DNA from: Gammaproteobacteria bacterium
GTDB taxonomy: Bacteria; Pseudomonadota; Gammaproteobacteria; Granulosicoccales; Granulosicoccaceae
Length of the DNA: 7,998 nt
Assembly: GCA_019634245.1 (NCBI GenBank)
Contig: JAHQVR010000250.1
Span: forward strand, 1-7,998
Direction: 5' to 3'
The translations under genes and the position numbers were made by a program. The notes under the pieces are model-generated. The model searched no databases and had not been told where the DNA came from. It worked only from the letters and a program-made list of their open reading frames with translations. Positions 1-5,489 of the stretch are shown piece by piece; within the stretch, counting starts at the first letter, position 1, and every line of letters begins with the position of its first letter.

Positions 1-44
1 CCGCGGAAAAACAGGCTGATGGATATAAATTTGTAGGCGCTTAG
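1..44 (+). CDS. Possible C-terminal end of a rightward gene (partial)
   Basis: One plus-strand frame (codons from base 3) is open from the window edge to a TAG at 42-44 and reads AEKQADGYKFVGA. A weak hairpin followed by five T sits at this stop, which is what the end of a gene would look like. The fragment is too short to name a product. The other two plus-strand frames also stop within 40 bases, so this could be chance. Confidence 0.3.
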   Translation, partial: AEKQADGYKFVGA

Positions 45-57
45 AAACAGCGTTTTT
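38..57 (+). terminator. Weak intrinsic terminator candidate
   Basis: CGCT (38-41) pairs with AGCG (49-52) across a 7-nt loop and is followed directly by TTTTT (53-57). The stem is only 4 bp, with one further G-T pair possible. It surrounds the stop codon of the presumed gene that ends at 44. The position makes sense and the stability is poor. Confidence 0.3.
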
Positions 58-116
58 CCAACCCGCTGCCATTTATAGCCATTATTGGTATCAAGGGTTG
101 TCGGACTAATTCGACT

Positions 117-167
117 AACCAATCTACTTGTCCAACCGGTCTACTTATCCAACCGGTCTACTTGTCC
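117..167. repeat. Three tandem copies of a 17-bp unit
   Basis: Units at 117-133, 134-150 and 151-167 read AACCAATCTACTTGTCC, AACCGGTCTACTTATCC and AACCGGTCTACTTGTCC. Units two and three differ at one base, and units one and three at two bases. A partly similar stretch follows from 168. Seventeen is not a multiple of three, so the array is not built as a protein repeat. Its last unit supplies the stop codon and final two codons of the leftward 66-aa gene. It may be a slippage product or a set of binding sites. Confidence 0.85.
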
Positions 168-358
168 ACCCAGTCTTTGTACCCTTCCGTGTTACCGCTT
201 TTGCCGTGCTCGAATCCTGCGGTGTAGGCGTCAGTAACACGCTGCTCTTCAAGGTCTGGGTTATCCAGTGCTCCCGTTGCCCAGCCATGATAATACGCAG
301 TGTTTACACCGGCCTCATGCATGGCCTTTAAGGTTGAGTGATATACAGATTTATCCAT
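158..358 (-). CDS. Small hypothetical protein, 66 aa
   Basis: A cytoplasmic-looking small protein with no signal peptide or membrane segment. It has two similar segments, AYYHGWATGALDNP (residues 21-34) and AYTAGFEHGKSGN (44-56), each with aromatic-x-x-G-aromatic-x-x-G spacing, joined by an acidic EEQRVTD stretch. The duplicated G-aromatic-x-x-G pattern faintly recalls ribosome modulation factor, but the Arg/Lys-rich character of that family is missing, so I do not assign it. Codon usage and composition look like real coding sequence. ATG is at 356-358. No Shine-Dalgarno is evident, and TATTCT (363-368 on the minus strand) lies only 4 nt upstream. The gene follows the 196-aa gene in the same direction after 60 bp. 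Its final codons lie in the 17-bp repeat array. Confidence 0.65.
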   Translation of the reverse strand: MDKSVYHSTLKAMHEAGVNTAYYHGWATGALDNPDLEEQRVTDAYTAGFEHGKSGNTEGYKDWVDK

Positions 359-418
359 ACTGAGAATATTAGTGGAAGACGCTCGGGAACTGTATATCCC
401 ATTGGTTATAGCGGCGAG

Positions 419-1009
419 CTATTCTCGGCCGAATAGTCGATTCATAGACTTAATATTCTGATCAACGATGGCTGGACCATCAATCTCCATGACCTGATCA
501 ATGACCCATCGATTAGTTTGATCTTCACCGAGCAGCATGAGAACCGCGTACCCCAAATATCGCATGGCTTCATAACCAGGTCGGCCGTCTTTATATCGAA
601 ACTCGGCGTAGTCAGAAAATCGCTTATTCAGCAAGGCTATAAATGGCGGCTTGTAGTCACCAGGACCCGCGATGTCCTCTAAATTTTCCTGAATTTGATC
701 AGCTGCCTTTTGGCATACACCGTTAACCAGAACCTCACGCTCACCGGGAAGCAAAAACTCCGAGCAGAGGCGATCGATCAGTTGAATTTGAAACGCCAGA
801 TACTCTGTGATCACGCCCACACGCTGATGGTCGTTGTCGTAACGATAATCTTCTGCATGCAAGTCTATAGCACTGTTTAATGCTGTTCTCCATTGAATAA
901 ACGCAAGCGCACTGGCTTGGTCACTGAGCGATTTCTCACTGAGTACTTCACGCTCATTGTCATCAGGCGTCGAATTATGCCAGCGATCTTTTATTCTGCG
1001 GACAACCAT
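419..1009 (-). CDS. Hypothetical protein, 196 aa, mostly helical
   Basis: I do not recognise a named family. The protein is soluble-looking, charged and probably all-alpha. There is no signal peptide, although the N-terminus is basic (MVVRRIKDRW). Dense, conserved-looking stretches are LHAEDYRYDNDHQRVG (about 50-65), EYLAFQIQLIDRLC (about 69-82), GPGDYKPPFIALLNKRF (about 115-131) and GEDQTNRWVIDQVMEIDGP (about 161-179), the last suggesting a functional core near the C-terminus. The start ATG at 1007-1009 has only a weak GGA upstream. The gene faces away from the 2-oxoglutarate oxygenase pair across a 73-bp divergent spacer and precedes the 66-aa gene by 60 bp. Length, composition and the absence of a competing frame support a real gene. 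Confidence 0.8.
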   Translation of the reverse strand: MVVRRIKDRWHNSTPDDNEREVLSEKSLSDQASALAFIQWRTALNSAIDLHAEDYRYDNDHQRVGVITEYLAFQIQLIDRLCSEFLLPGEREVLVNGVCQKAADQIQENLEDIAGPGDYKPPFIALLNKRFSDYAEFRYKDGRPGYEAMRYLGYAVLMLLGEDQTNRWVIDQVMEIDGPAIVDQNIKSMNRLFGRE

Positions 1010-1082
1010 ACACTGTCCAGATTGGTTATCGGTTGGCCGTACATGCTACTCTAAAGCGCATCATGACTGCCATTAAAATTAC

Positions 1083-1667
1083 ATGAATTCGCACGCGCTA
1101 ACTGAACTACTACCGGGGTCACATATTTACGCAGCCAACAATGTGCTTGGCACCGAATTCTGTCAGTCGACTATTGCGCGTTTTGAATCAGCTACCGATG
1201 AACAGTACCAAGGACGCGTTGGTCAAACTGAAGTAGAGAACCCCGAGATAAAGCGCTCAACCGATTTAGTCGTTAGTGGCAAGGCGCATTGGAATGATGT
1301 TGACAGGACTTTGTTTTCATCCTTGGGCGCTGCCCTAAATGTACTTCGTCAGGAAAACGCATTTTTTAGAGGCAGGTTTAAAGACTATGGGTATGCATTG
1401 CAACGCACAGAGCCAGGTGAGTATTTTCACTGGCATGTAGATAGCGGCAGTCATTCTTTTGCAGATCGCCAACTCGTTGCCATATGGTACCTGAACGACG
1501 TGCCCGGGCCAGGCGGTGAAACCGAGTTTCGACACCAAAATATACGCGTCAAGCCTGAGCAAGGAAAATTATTATTGTTCCCACCTTTCTGGACGCATGA
1601 ACACCGCGGTGTAACACTCGAAAAAGGTGTTAAATACATCGCAACCACCTGGGTTTTATTCGCCTGA
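1083..1667 (+). CDS. Fe(II)/2-oxoglutarate oxygenase, prolyl-4-hydroxylase-like
   Basis: This 194-aa protein has the core of the P4Hc/2OG-FeII_Oxy superfamily, which couples decarboxylation of 2-oxoglutarate to hydroxylation of a substrate. The iron triad is visible as H118-x-D120 (in FHWHVDSG) and a distal H174 (in THEHRG). K184, ten residues after H174 (KGVKYIATTW), fits the Lys that binds the 2OG carboxylate. WYLNDVPGPGGETEF (135-149) is the usual strand before the distal His. There is no signal peptide, so it should be cytoplasmic. It is the first gene of a pair with the PKHD hydroxylase 18 bp downstream. The ATG at 1083 overlaps the TGA of a seven-codon reading frame that starts at 1063; that may be chance. 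No strong Shine-Dalgarno is seen. The substrate is unknown and could be a protein or a small molecule. Confidence 0.88.
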   Translation: MNSHALTELLPGSHIYAANNVLGTEFCQSTIARFESATDEQYQGRVGQTEVENPEIKRSTDLVVSGKAHWNDVDRTLFSSLGAALNVLRQENAFFRGRFKDYGYALQRTEPGEYFHWHVDSGSHSFADRQLVAIWYLNDVPGPGGETEFRHQNIRVKPEQGKLLLFPPFWTHEHRGVTLEKGVKYIATTWVLFA

Positions 1668-1685
1668 ACACTGAATTATCACACC

Positions 1686-2360
1686 ATGCTGAATGAAATC
1701 ATTAATGTGCTTAGCGAAGATGAATTGAGCTTTATACATGACGCTCTTGCCACAGCAACCTGGGAAAACGGACAGCTTAGCGCCGGCTCGCAAGCAAGTC
1801 AGGCAAAACGCAATGAAGAGCTGAGCCAGGCTGGTGAACCATGGTCATCCATCAACAAGCTTGTTGTGTCAAAGTTATATGCCAATAGTGAGTTTCAAAG
1901 CCTGGCTCTGCCTTTAAAAGTTTCGGCCGCATTTGTTTCTCGTTGTCAACCAGGTATGCATTATGGGCAGCATATCGATAACCCGATTATGGGCAGCGCG
2001 AACGCACGCTACCGCAGCGATATTGCAGTCACTGTTTTTCTCAGTGAACCGGATGAGTACACTGGTGGAGAGTTGAATATCGAATCGCGTTTCGGTCCGG
2101 TCTCTGTCAAACTTAAAGCTGGTAACGCCGTGGTTTATCCTGCTTCCAGCTTGCACGAAGTGACGCCCGTAACTTCAGGCGAGCGGTTGGTCTGTGTGAT
2201 GTGGGTGCAGAGTATGGTACGAGACGCTGAACAACGTCACCTATTGCACGACTTGGGCGAAGCCCATCAAGCCTTAGCGCAATCAACCCCAAATGCACAA
2301 GTGACAAAGCGCGTAGGCCACGTATATGCAAATTTGCTCAGAATGTGGGCTGACAGTTGA
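1686..2360 (+). CDS. piuC: PKHD-type Fe(II)/2OG hydroxylase, PiuC/YbiX family
   Basis: A 224-aa protein of the usual length for PiuC/YbiX (about 225 aa), with its diagnostic segments in order: SAAFVSRCQPGMHYGQHIDNP with the iron ligands H96-x-D98, then RSDIAVTVFLSEPDEYTGG (110-128), then YPASSLHEVTPVTSGERL with the distal H157 and 2OG-binding R167. The C-terminal helices after about 176 (QSMVRDAEQRHLLHDL) are also typical. PiuC genes usually sit beside TonB-dependent siderophore receptors and respond to iron. No receptor is in the window; the partner here is another 2OG oxygenase, 18 bp upstream, so the two are probably co-transcribed. The ATG at 1686 has no clear Shine-Dalgarno, which fits translational coupling. 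Family assignment is firm. The substrate is not known for the family. Confidence 0.92.
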   Translation: MLNEIINVLSEDELSFIHDALATATWENGQLSAGSQASQAKRNEELSQAGEPWSSINKLVVSKLYANSEFQSLALPLKVSAAFVSRCQPGMHYGQHIDNPIMGSANARYRSDIAVTVFLSEPDEYTGGELNIESRFGPVSVKLKAGNAVVYPASSLHEVTPVTSGERLVCVMWVQSMVRDAEQRHLLHDLGEAHQALAQSTPNAQVTKRVGHVYANLLRMWADS

Positions 2361-2393
2361 TCAATTATAAATTCACTAGCCTTCCCAAAGGGG

Positions 2394-2987
2394 TCAGTTG
2401 CAATTGTTATGCTTTAACCACATCTCGCGATTGTGACCTTCCGGGATATTCATGCATGGATCGGACGAAAAATATCCGCGCAACGCATTGTATTTATCTA
2501 TCTGCTGGTCGCTCAAAATAGCTGGGGTTTTGAGATGTGCAGACAGGTGCACAAAACGCAACTCCGAACGAATATCGCCTATTTCACGAAGCAATGATTT
2601 AAGCTCCTTCTCGCCAGGAACGTTTTCCTGAAACCGCATTTCAAGGTTCAGTTCTTTTTCGATTAGTTGGTTACCGAGCTTCACGGCTGCAGCATTCATT
2701 TCGTTGAACAACTTTTCAATTTCCAGAGTCTGTTCACTAGAGAGATTTATTTCATCTTTCATTTCAAGCAAGTGAATTGGTCCTGGAACACCGTTTAGTT
2801 CCGCTGTTTTCGCTAATCCCCAACCAGAGCCTGCTTTCAATTCGGCTATGTCTTCCGATGACAGGCTTTTAATGCTTCTGCCTTCTTGCCCTGAATACAT
2901 TGAACGATGCTTAGAATTAGAGGCAGAGACTGTGCAAGCAATTAACAAAAACACTGGGAGAACAACTAGTTTATTCAACATGCCCAT
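2394..2987 (-). CDS. Spy/CpxP-like periplasmic protein, possible lipoprotein
   Basis: This 197-aa exported helical protein has the Spy/CpxP (LTxxQ) pattern of periplasmic chaperone and metal-stress proteins. The N-terminus is a short signal sequence ending in L15-I-A-C18, which fits a lipobox, so the mature protein may be anchored through Cys18. Two LTxxQ-like motifs are visible, LSSEQ (82-86) and LSDQQ (158-162), separated by long amphipathic helices. A preceding segment (about 38-75, with IKSLSSEDI and ELNGVPGPIHLLE) looks conserved. The start is the first ATG of ATG-GGC-ATG because AAGGG (2996-3000, minus strand) lies 8 nt upstream. It lies downstream of the S24-like gene in the same direction (82-bp gap) and converges on the PKHD hydroxylase. 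No envelope-stress regulator is nearby, so any role in protein folding or metal defence is inferred from the family. Confidence 0.8.
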   Translation of the reverse strand: MGMLNKLVVLPVFLLIACTVSASNSKHRSMYSGQEGRSIKSLSSEDIAELKAGSGWGLAKTAELNGVPGPIHLLEMKDEINLSSEQTLEIEKLFNEMNAAAVKLGNQLIEKELNLEMRFQENVPGEKELKSLLREIGDIRSELRFVHLSAHLKTPAILSDQQIDKYNALRGYFSSDPCMNIPEGHNREMWLKHNNCN

Positions 2988-2995
2988 AGCGATAG

Positions 2996-3000
2996 CCCTT
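2996..3000 (-). promoter_or_regulatory. Shine-Dalgarno of the Spy/CpxP-like gene
   Basis: AAGGG on the minus strand lies 8 nt before the first ATG (2985-2987) and 14 nt before the in-frame ATG two codons later. This favours the upstream start. Confidence 0.6.
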
Positions 3001-3069
3001 ATGGTAATTTGCGAGTCGATTTGTATTGACGTAACACTGCGACCGGAATGAACCGAGCAATATGAAGAA

Positions 3070-3498
3070 CTAGTCGTACCGCTTGTGGTAGCGTCTGCGA
3101 GTACCAGCCCGTTGCGTAATTACACCAACTATATCGCTAAAGTCGGCACTGGTAGCAGCGCAACTGTACTCGCTGTTCAAAGGGCACAATTGCCATTGAA
3201 AATCGGAATCTTTACGCAATTGCCGAAGCATAAAAGTACCAACTAACTCGCTCTCATCCTGTGCAGTGGTTGATCCGTTCGATTCAGATGATGTTTGCTT
3301 TTTTGCAAGCACAAAACTTCCATCGGTTGCTCGCCCGGTTGGGTCGACAATGACGATGCACCCTTTCCTGAATTCAGGCTCCATACTATCGTCTAAAACC
3401 TGCAACGCAAACGTCTCTGCCTCAACGCAAGTTGAGGGTTCGAGCCTTGGAGCATTCTGTCCAACCGCCTTGATTTCGATAATTTTGGATTCAGACAT
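3070..3498 (-). CDS. S24/LexA-fold protein without DNA-binding domain, probably non-cleaving
   Basis: The 142-aa protein corresponds to the C-terminal peptidase-like domain of LexA/UmuD (S24). FALQVLDDSMEPEF (30-43) holds the expected nucleophile S38, and KGCIVIVDPTG (45-55) and DGSFVLAKKQ (59-68) match the following strands. In LexA the general-base Lys sits in a VTVKRL context. The matching segment here is TFMLRQL (88-94), so R92 stands where Lys is expected. There is no helix-turn-helix N-terminal domain and no LexA-type Ala-Gly cleavage site in the short N-terminus. A Ser/Thr/Glu-rich insertion (69-83) separates the halves, and the C-terminus is basic (RAGTRRRYHKRYD). It follows yeeE by 74 bp in the same direction. 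It could be a binding or sensing protein derived from the fold rather than an active peptidase. No Shine-Dalgarno is obvious. Confidence 0.8.
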   Translation of the reverse strand: MSESKIIEIKAVGQNAPRLEPSTCVEAETFALQVLDDSMEPEFRKGCIVIVDPTGRATDGSFVLAKKQTSSESNGSTTAQDESELVGTFMLRQLRKDSDFQWQLCPLNSEYSCAATSADFSDIVGVITQRAGTRRRYHKRYD

Positions 3499-3572
3499 AA
3501 TGCGTCGCGACTGATAAGTAGTGGGCCATTCAACTGTACGGTCTTGTTAATCGCACCTTACTGCCTTAAGGC

Positions 3573-4712
3573 CTATGCCCACTCCCGCCAGGGCATTAAT
3601 ATATCCGCAATGCCAGCGAATAATGAAGCAAGCACACCGCGTTCATCCATTCGATGGTAAGCCACTCGCATAGTAATTGCGGAGCCAATCATAATTGACA
3701 TGGTCGCTACAATAGAACCCAAAGCCAAGGTTGACAGGCCCGTTACACCCTGACCAACAGTGCAACCCAGCGCAAGCACTCCTCCAATACCCATCAGTGC
3801 TCCACCAACCATATGGTTTACCATGTCACCGCGTTGGCTAAACGTTTCTATGCGGAACGTGCGCGAGATTATCGAGTACACGAATGAACCAACGATAACG
3901 CCAAAAACAGCTGCAATACCAAAACTGATTGTAGCGCCGGTATAGGTCATTAAGTAACTAACGGTGTTGCCAATGGGTGCCACAAAACTGAAGCCCTCTA
4001 CCGGCACCGGGTCGAAATCATCATAGCCAATAATGCCAGTAATGGTCCAGGCTCCCACCACTGCAAGACCCACTACGATACCACCAAGCAGATTATTGCT
4101 GTCTTTTCTGAGCTCCTCTATCGACAACGCAGCGAATATCAACAAGATCGAAAAGCCGATTGCAAATATCCAACGCAGGGCATTGGTGACCTCAATACCA
4201 AACAGTGACATTACGACTGTTGCAAGGCCTTGTTCATCAAGACCCTTCTCGGACAAATCGATTGCGAGTGGATCAATAAGCTCTACACGCGCTGCACCAA
4301 TAATTCCGCGCAAGGTCGCATATGCAGTAATTGCAAGAATTAAAAACACAACAAGCGATTTCAAATTACCACTACCGACACGAACCAGCGTTCGTTGACC
4401 ACAGCCGCCAGACAGAGTCATGCCTACACCAAACATAAGCCCGCCGAGAACAAACCCAACCAGCCCGAAGCTCGGCACACGGTATATGCTCTGCGAAAGA
4501 TCGACCTGTCCGGTTAGCTCAAGCAACTGCGTGCCTGCCACCGCGACACCCATGGCCAATAGCCATGCACCAAGCCTTCCCTTGAGCCCCATGTTTACCC
4601 AGTCACTAATGGCACCCATAGTGCAGAAGTTCGTCTTGTTGGCCACAATGCCAAAAACGAAAGCGAGGGCGAAACCCAGCCCAGATACAATGTGAATATT
4701 AGAGAGTTCCAT
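3573..4712 (-). CDS. yeeE: YeeE/YedE (TsuA-like) thiosulfate/sulfur transporter
   Basis: An inner-membrane protein of 379 aa with about nine or ten hydrophobic segments (first at about 8-24, then about 47-65 and 82-102, continuing to the C-terminus). It carries the signatures of the sulfur-transport (YeeE/YedE, PF04143) family: NKTNFCTMGAISDW with C30, LSGGCGQRTLVR with C104, and ALGCTVGQGVTG with C317. In the TsuA structure the equivalent cysteines line the thiosulfate path, so all three key residues appear intact. It lies 94 bp downstream of tusA in the same direction. This is the usual partnership (TsuA with TsuB, E. coli YeeE with YeeD), in which the carrier receives imported sulfur. The ATG at 4710-4712 is preceded by a 13-bp near-palindrome and no strong Shine-Dalgarno. 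Thiosulfate is the likeliest substrate, but the family as a whole is only partly characterised. Confidence 0.93.
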   Translation of the reverse strand: MELSNIHIVSGLGFALAFVFGIVANKTNFCTMGAISDWVNMGLKGRLGAWLLAMGVAVAGTQLLELTGQVDLSQSIYRVPSFGLVGFVLGGLMFGVGMTLSGGCGQRTLVRVGSGNLKSLVVFLILAITAYATLRGIIGAARVELIDPLAIDLSEKGLDEQGLATVVMSLFGIEVTNALRWIFAIGFSILLIFAALSIEELRKDSNNLLGGIVVGLAVVGAWTITGIIGYDDFDPVPVEGFSFVAPIGNTVSYLMTYTGATISFGIAAVFGVIVGSFVYSIISRTFRIETFSQRGDMVNHMVGGALMGIGGVLALGCTVGQGVTGLSTLALGSIVATMSIMIGSAITMRVAYHRMDERGVLASLFAGIADILMPWREWA

Positions 4713-4716
4713 CGAG

Positions 4717-4729
4717 CTTACTCAGTAAG
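4717..4729. repeat. 13-bp near-perfect inverted repeat before yeeE
   Basis: CTTACT-C-AGTAAG is centred 11 bases upstream of the yeeE start codon, where a ribosome-binding site would sit. Both arms match perfectly over 6 bp. It could be an operator half-site pair or simply chance. Confidence 0.4.
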
Positions 4730-4806
4730 TCAAACGCAGAGATACCAGCAGCAGGACAGCCCACGGCTAGATTCGGCGAAGGATTAACGTCTTGCAAACT
4801 CGACGA

Positions 4807-5037
4807 TTAAGCCTTCTTCAAGCGGTAAATAAAACTATCGCCTTCAGTGCTCGATTCAAGCAGTTCATTACCCGTTTGCTTGGCGAAAGCTTCAAAATCC
4901 TTAACCGAGCCAGGATCGGTGGCCGTTACTTTCAATATATCCCCCGACTGCAACTCTTTCAGTGCTTTCTTTGCACGCAATATTGGCATTGGGCAGTTGA
5001 GTCCGGATGTATCCAGTTCTTTAGTAACATCGCTCAT
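4807..5037 (-). CDS. tusA: TusA-family sulfur carrier
   Basis: A full-length 76-aa TusA/YeeD/SirA-family protein. The core motif L13-N-C15-P-M-P-I-L-R-A-K-K contains the Cys that carries persulfide sulfur. GDILKVTATDPGSVKDFEAFAKQTGN (about 32-57) is the typical second half of the two-layer alpha/beta fold. It is cytoplasmic. In sulfur oxidisers TusA passes sulfane sulfur to rhodaneses, DsrEFH or the Hdr-like system. Next to a YeeE transporter it is more likely the TsuB-type acceptor of imported sulfur. It sits between the 76-aa small protein gene (70-bp gap) and yeeE (94-bp gap), all leftward. The ATG at 5035-5037 has AAAAGG (5048-5053, minus strand) 10 nt upstream. None of the dsr, hdr or rhodanese genes is in the window, so its downstream acceptor is unknown. 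Confidence 0.95.
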   Translation of the reverse strand: MSDVTKELDTSGLNCPMPILRAKKALKELQSGDILKVTATDPGSVKDFEAFAKQTGNELLESSTEGDSFIYRLKKA

Positions 5038-5107
5038 TCTGATTTAACCTTTTCAACATTCAATTTAGTTAGTGCCGAGAACAATTTCTGTCAATCGTCG
5101 CGACAGG

Positions 5108-5338
5108 CTAGTCGTGCTCTCCCATCGGGCGCGGCTCGCGCTTCTCCTTCAGCAAGCGCTCAGCCTGCTGCGGGTTTTCCGCAAACATCATCCTGTACGT
5201 GGTACCGGGAGGTACATGTGATTTTGTCCGGTACTGCTTGACGAGCGTCTTTGCTGAGCGGTAATCCTCTACAGACTCCAATAGCGTCAGCTGCTTAAAC
5301 GCGTTGATTTCAAAAATGTGGTAAGCCAAAACGGACAC
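5108..5338 (-). CDS. Small conserved-looking protein upstream of tusA, 76 aa
   Basis: I do not recognise a named family. The protein starts with a strand-like MSVLAYHIFEI, continues with an amphipathic, basic helix-rich middle (ESVEDYRSAKTLVKQYRTK), then TTYRMMFAENPQQAERLLKEKREPRPMGE. There are no Cys residues, signal peptide or membrane segment, so it should act in the cytoplasm. The frame opens with GTG (5336-5338), and the only internal Met codons fall late in the protein, so GTG is the credible start. It is the first gene of the leftward group that includes tusA and yeeE and has promoter-like boxes directly upstream. That position suggests an accessory role in sulfur import or transfer, such as a partner of TusA. 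This is inference from context only. Confidence 0.75.
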   Translation of the reverse strand: MSVLAYHIFEINAFKQLTLLESVEDYRSAKTLVKQYRTKSHVPPGTTYRMMFAENPQQAERLLKEKREPRPMGEHD

Positions 5339-5344
5339 AACACT

Positions 5345-5382
5345 AGTATAAAAAGTAAGGATATGCTTTGTATCTTTGTCAA
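5345..5382 (-). promoter_or_regulatory. Promoter region of the leftward 76-aa/tusA/yeeE group
   Basis: On the minus strand a perfect TTGACA lies at 5382-5377 and a TATACT at 5350-5345. They are 26 bp apart, too far to act as one sigma-70 promoter. TTGACA has a weak -10 (CTTACT, 5359-5354) at 17 bp. TATACT has a weak -35 (GATACA, 5374-5369) at 18 bp. If TATACT is used, transcription would begin at or beside the GTG start codon. Two overlapping weak promoters are possible. Confidence 0.4.
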
Positions 5383-5452
5383 ACTATATATCTAAGGGGA
5401 TAGATTGCACAAATCCCATAGACTGCGTCACTATTGTAGAACCTTGCCGCGC

Positions 5453-5482
5453 GTCAGAACAACGGGTTCACTAAGGTATAAT
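5453..5482 (+). promoter_or_regulatory. Promoter of the SoxS-like gene, consensus -10
   Basis: A perfect TATAAT occupies 5477-5482. The best -35 is weak: GTCAGA at 5453-5458, 18-bp spacer. The -10 ends only 7 bases before the ATG at 5490, so the start point would fall on or next to the start codon. The frame has a stop at 5472-5474 and no other usable start before 5490, so the close spacing is not an obvious start-calling error. Confidence 0.45.
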
Positions 5483-5489
5483 TCAACGT

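Noticed and set aside
1010..1040. AGATTGGTTA in the divergent spacer matching the complement of the first 17-bp repeat unit
   Set aside because: Only a 10-base match with no second copy nearby; expected by chance in a window of this size on both strands.
1010..1082. TACTCT (1047-1052) with TTGGTT (1022-1027) as a promoter for the oxygenase pair
   Set aside because: The spacer is 19 bp and both boxes are poor. A promoter is expected in this divergent spacer, but these bases do not identify it.
1063..1086. Seven-codon frame MTAIKIT whose TGA overlaps the oxygenase ATG
   Set aside because: It looks like a leader peptide, but there is no ribosome-binding site, no codon bias suggesting attenuation and no hairpin. 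Probably chance.
2361..2393. CCTT-loop-AAGG hairpin between the convergent hydroxylase and Spy/CpxP-like genes
   Set aside because: It has a 4-bp stem with a 4-nt loop and no T-run on either side, so it is too weak to call a terminator.
3563..3572. Perfect 10-bp palindrome GCCTTAAGGC next to the yeeE stop codon
   Set aside because: It has no loop and no T-run. A single short palindrome at a gene end is not enough for a terminator or operator call.
4033..4695. Long open frames on the plus strand opposite yeeE
   Set aside because: They are antisense shadows of a clear transporter gene. Their Pro/Ser/Thr-rich translations are typical of the complement of membrane-protein codons.
4792..5241. 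A 149-codon plus-strand frame over tusA and the 76-aa gene
   Set aside because: It runs antisense to tusA, which has unmistakable family motifs, and its own product has no recognisable pattern.
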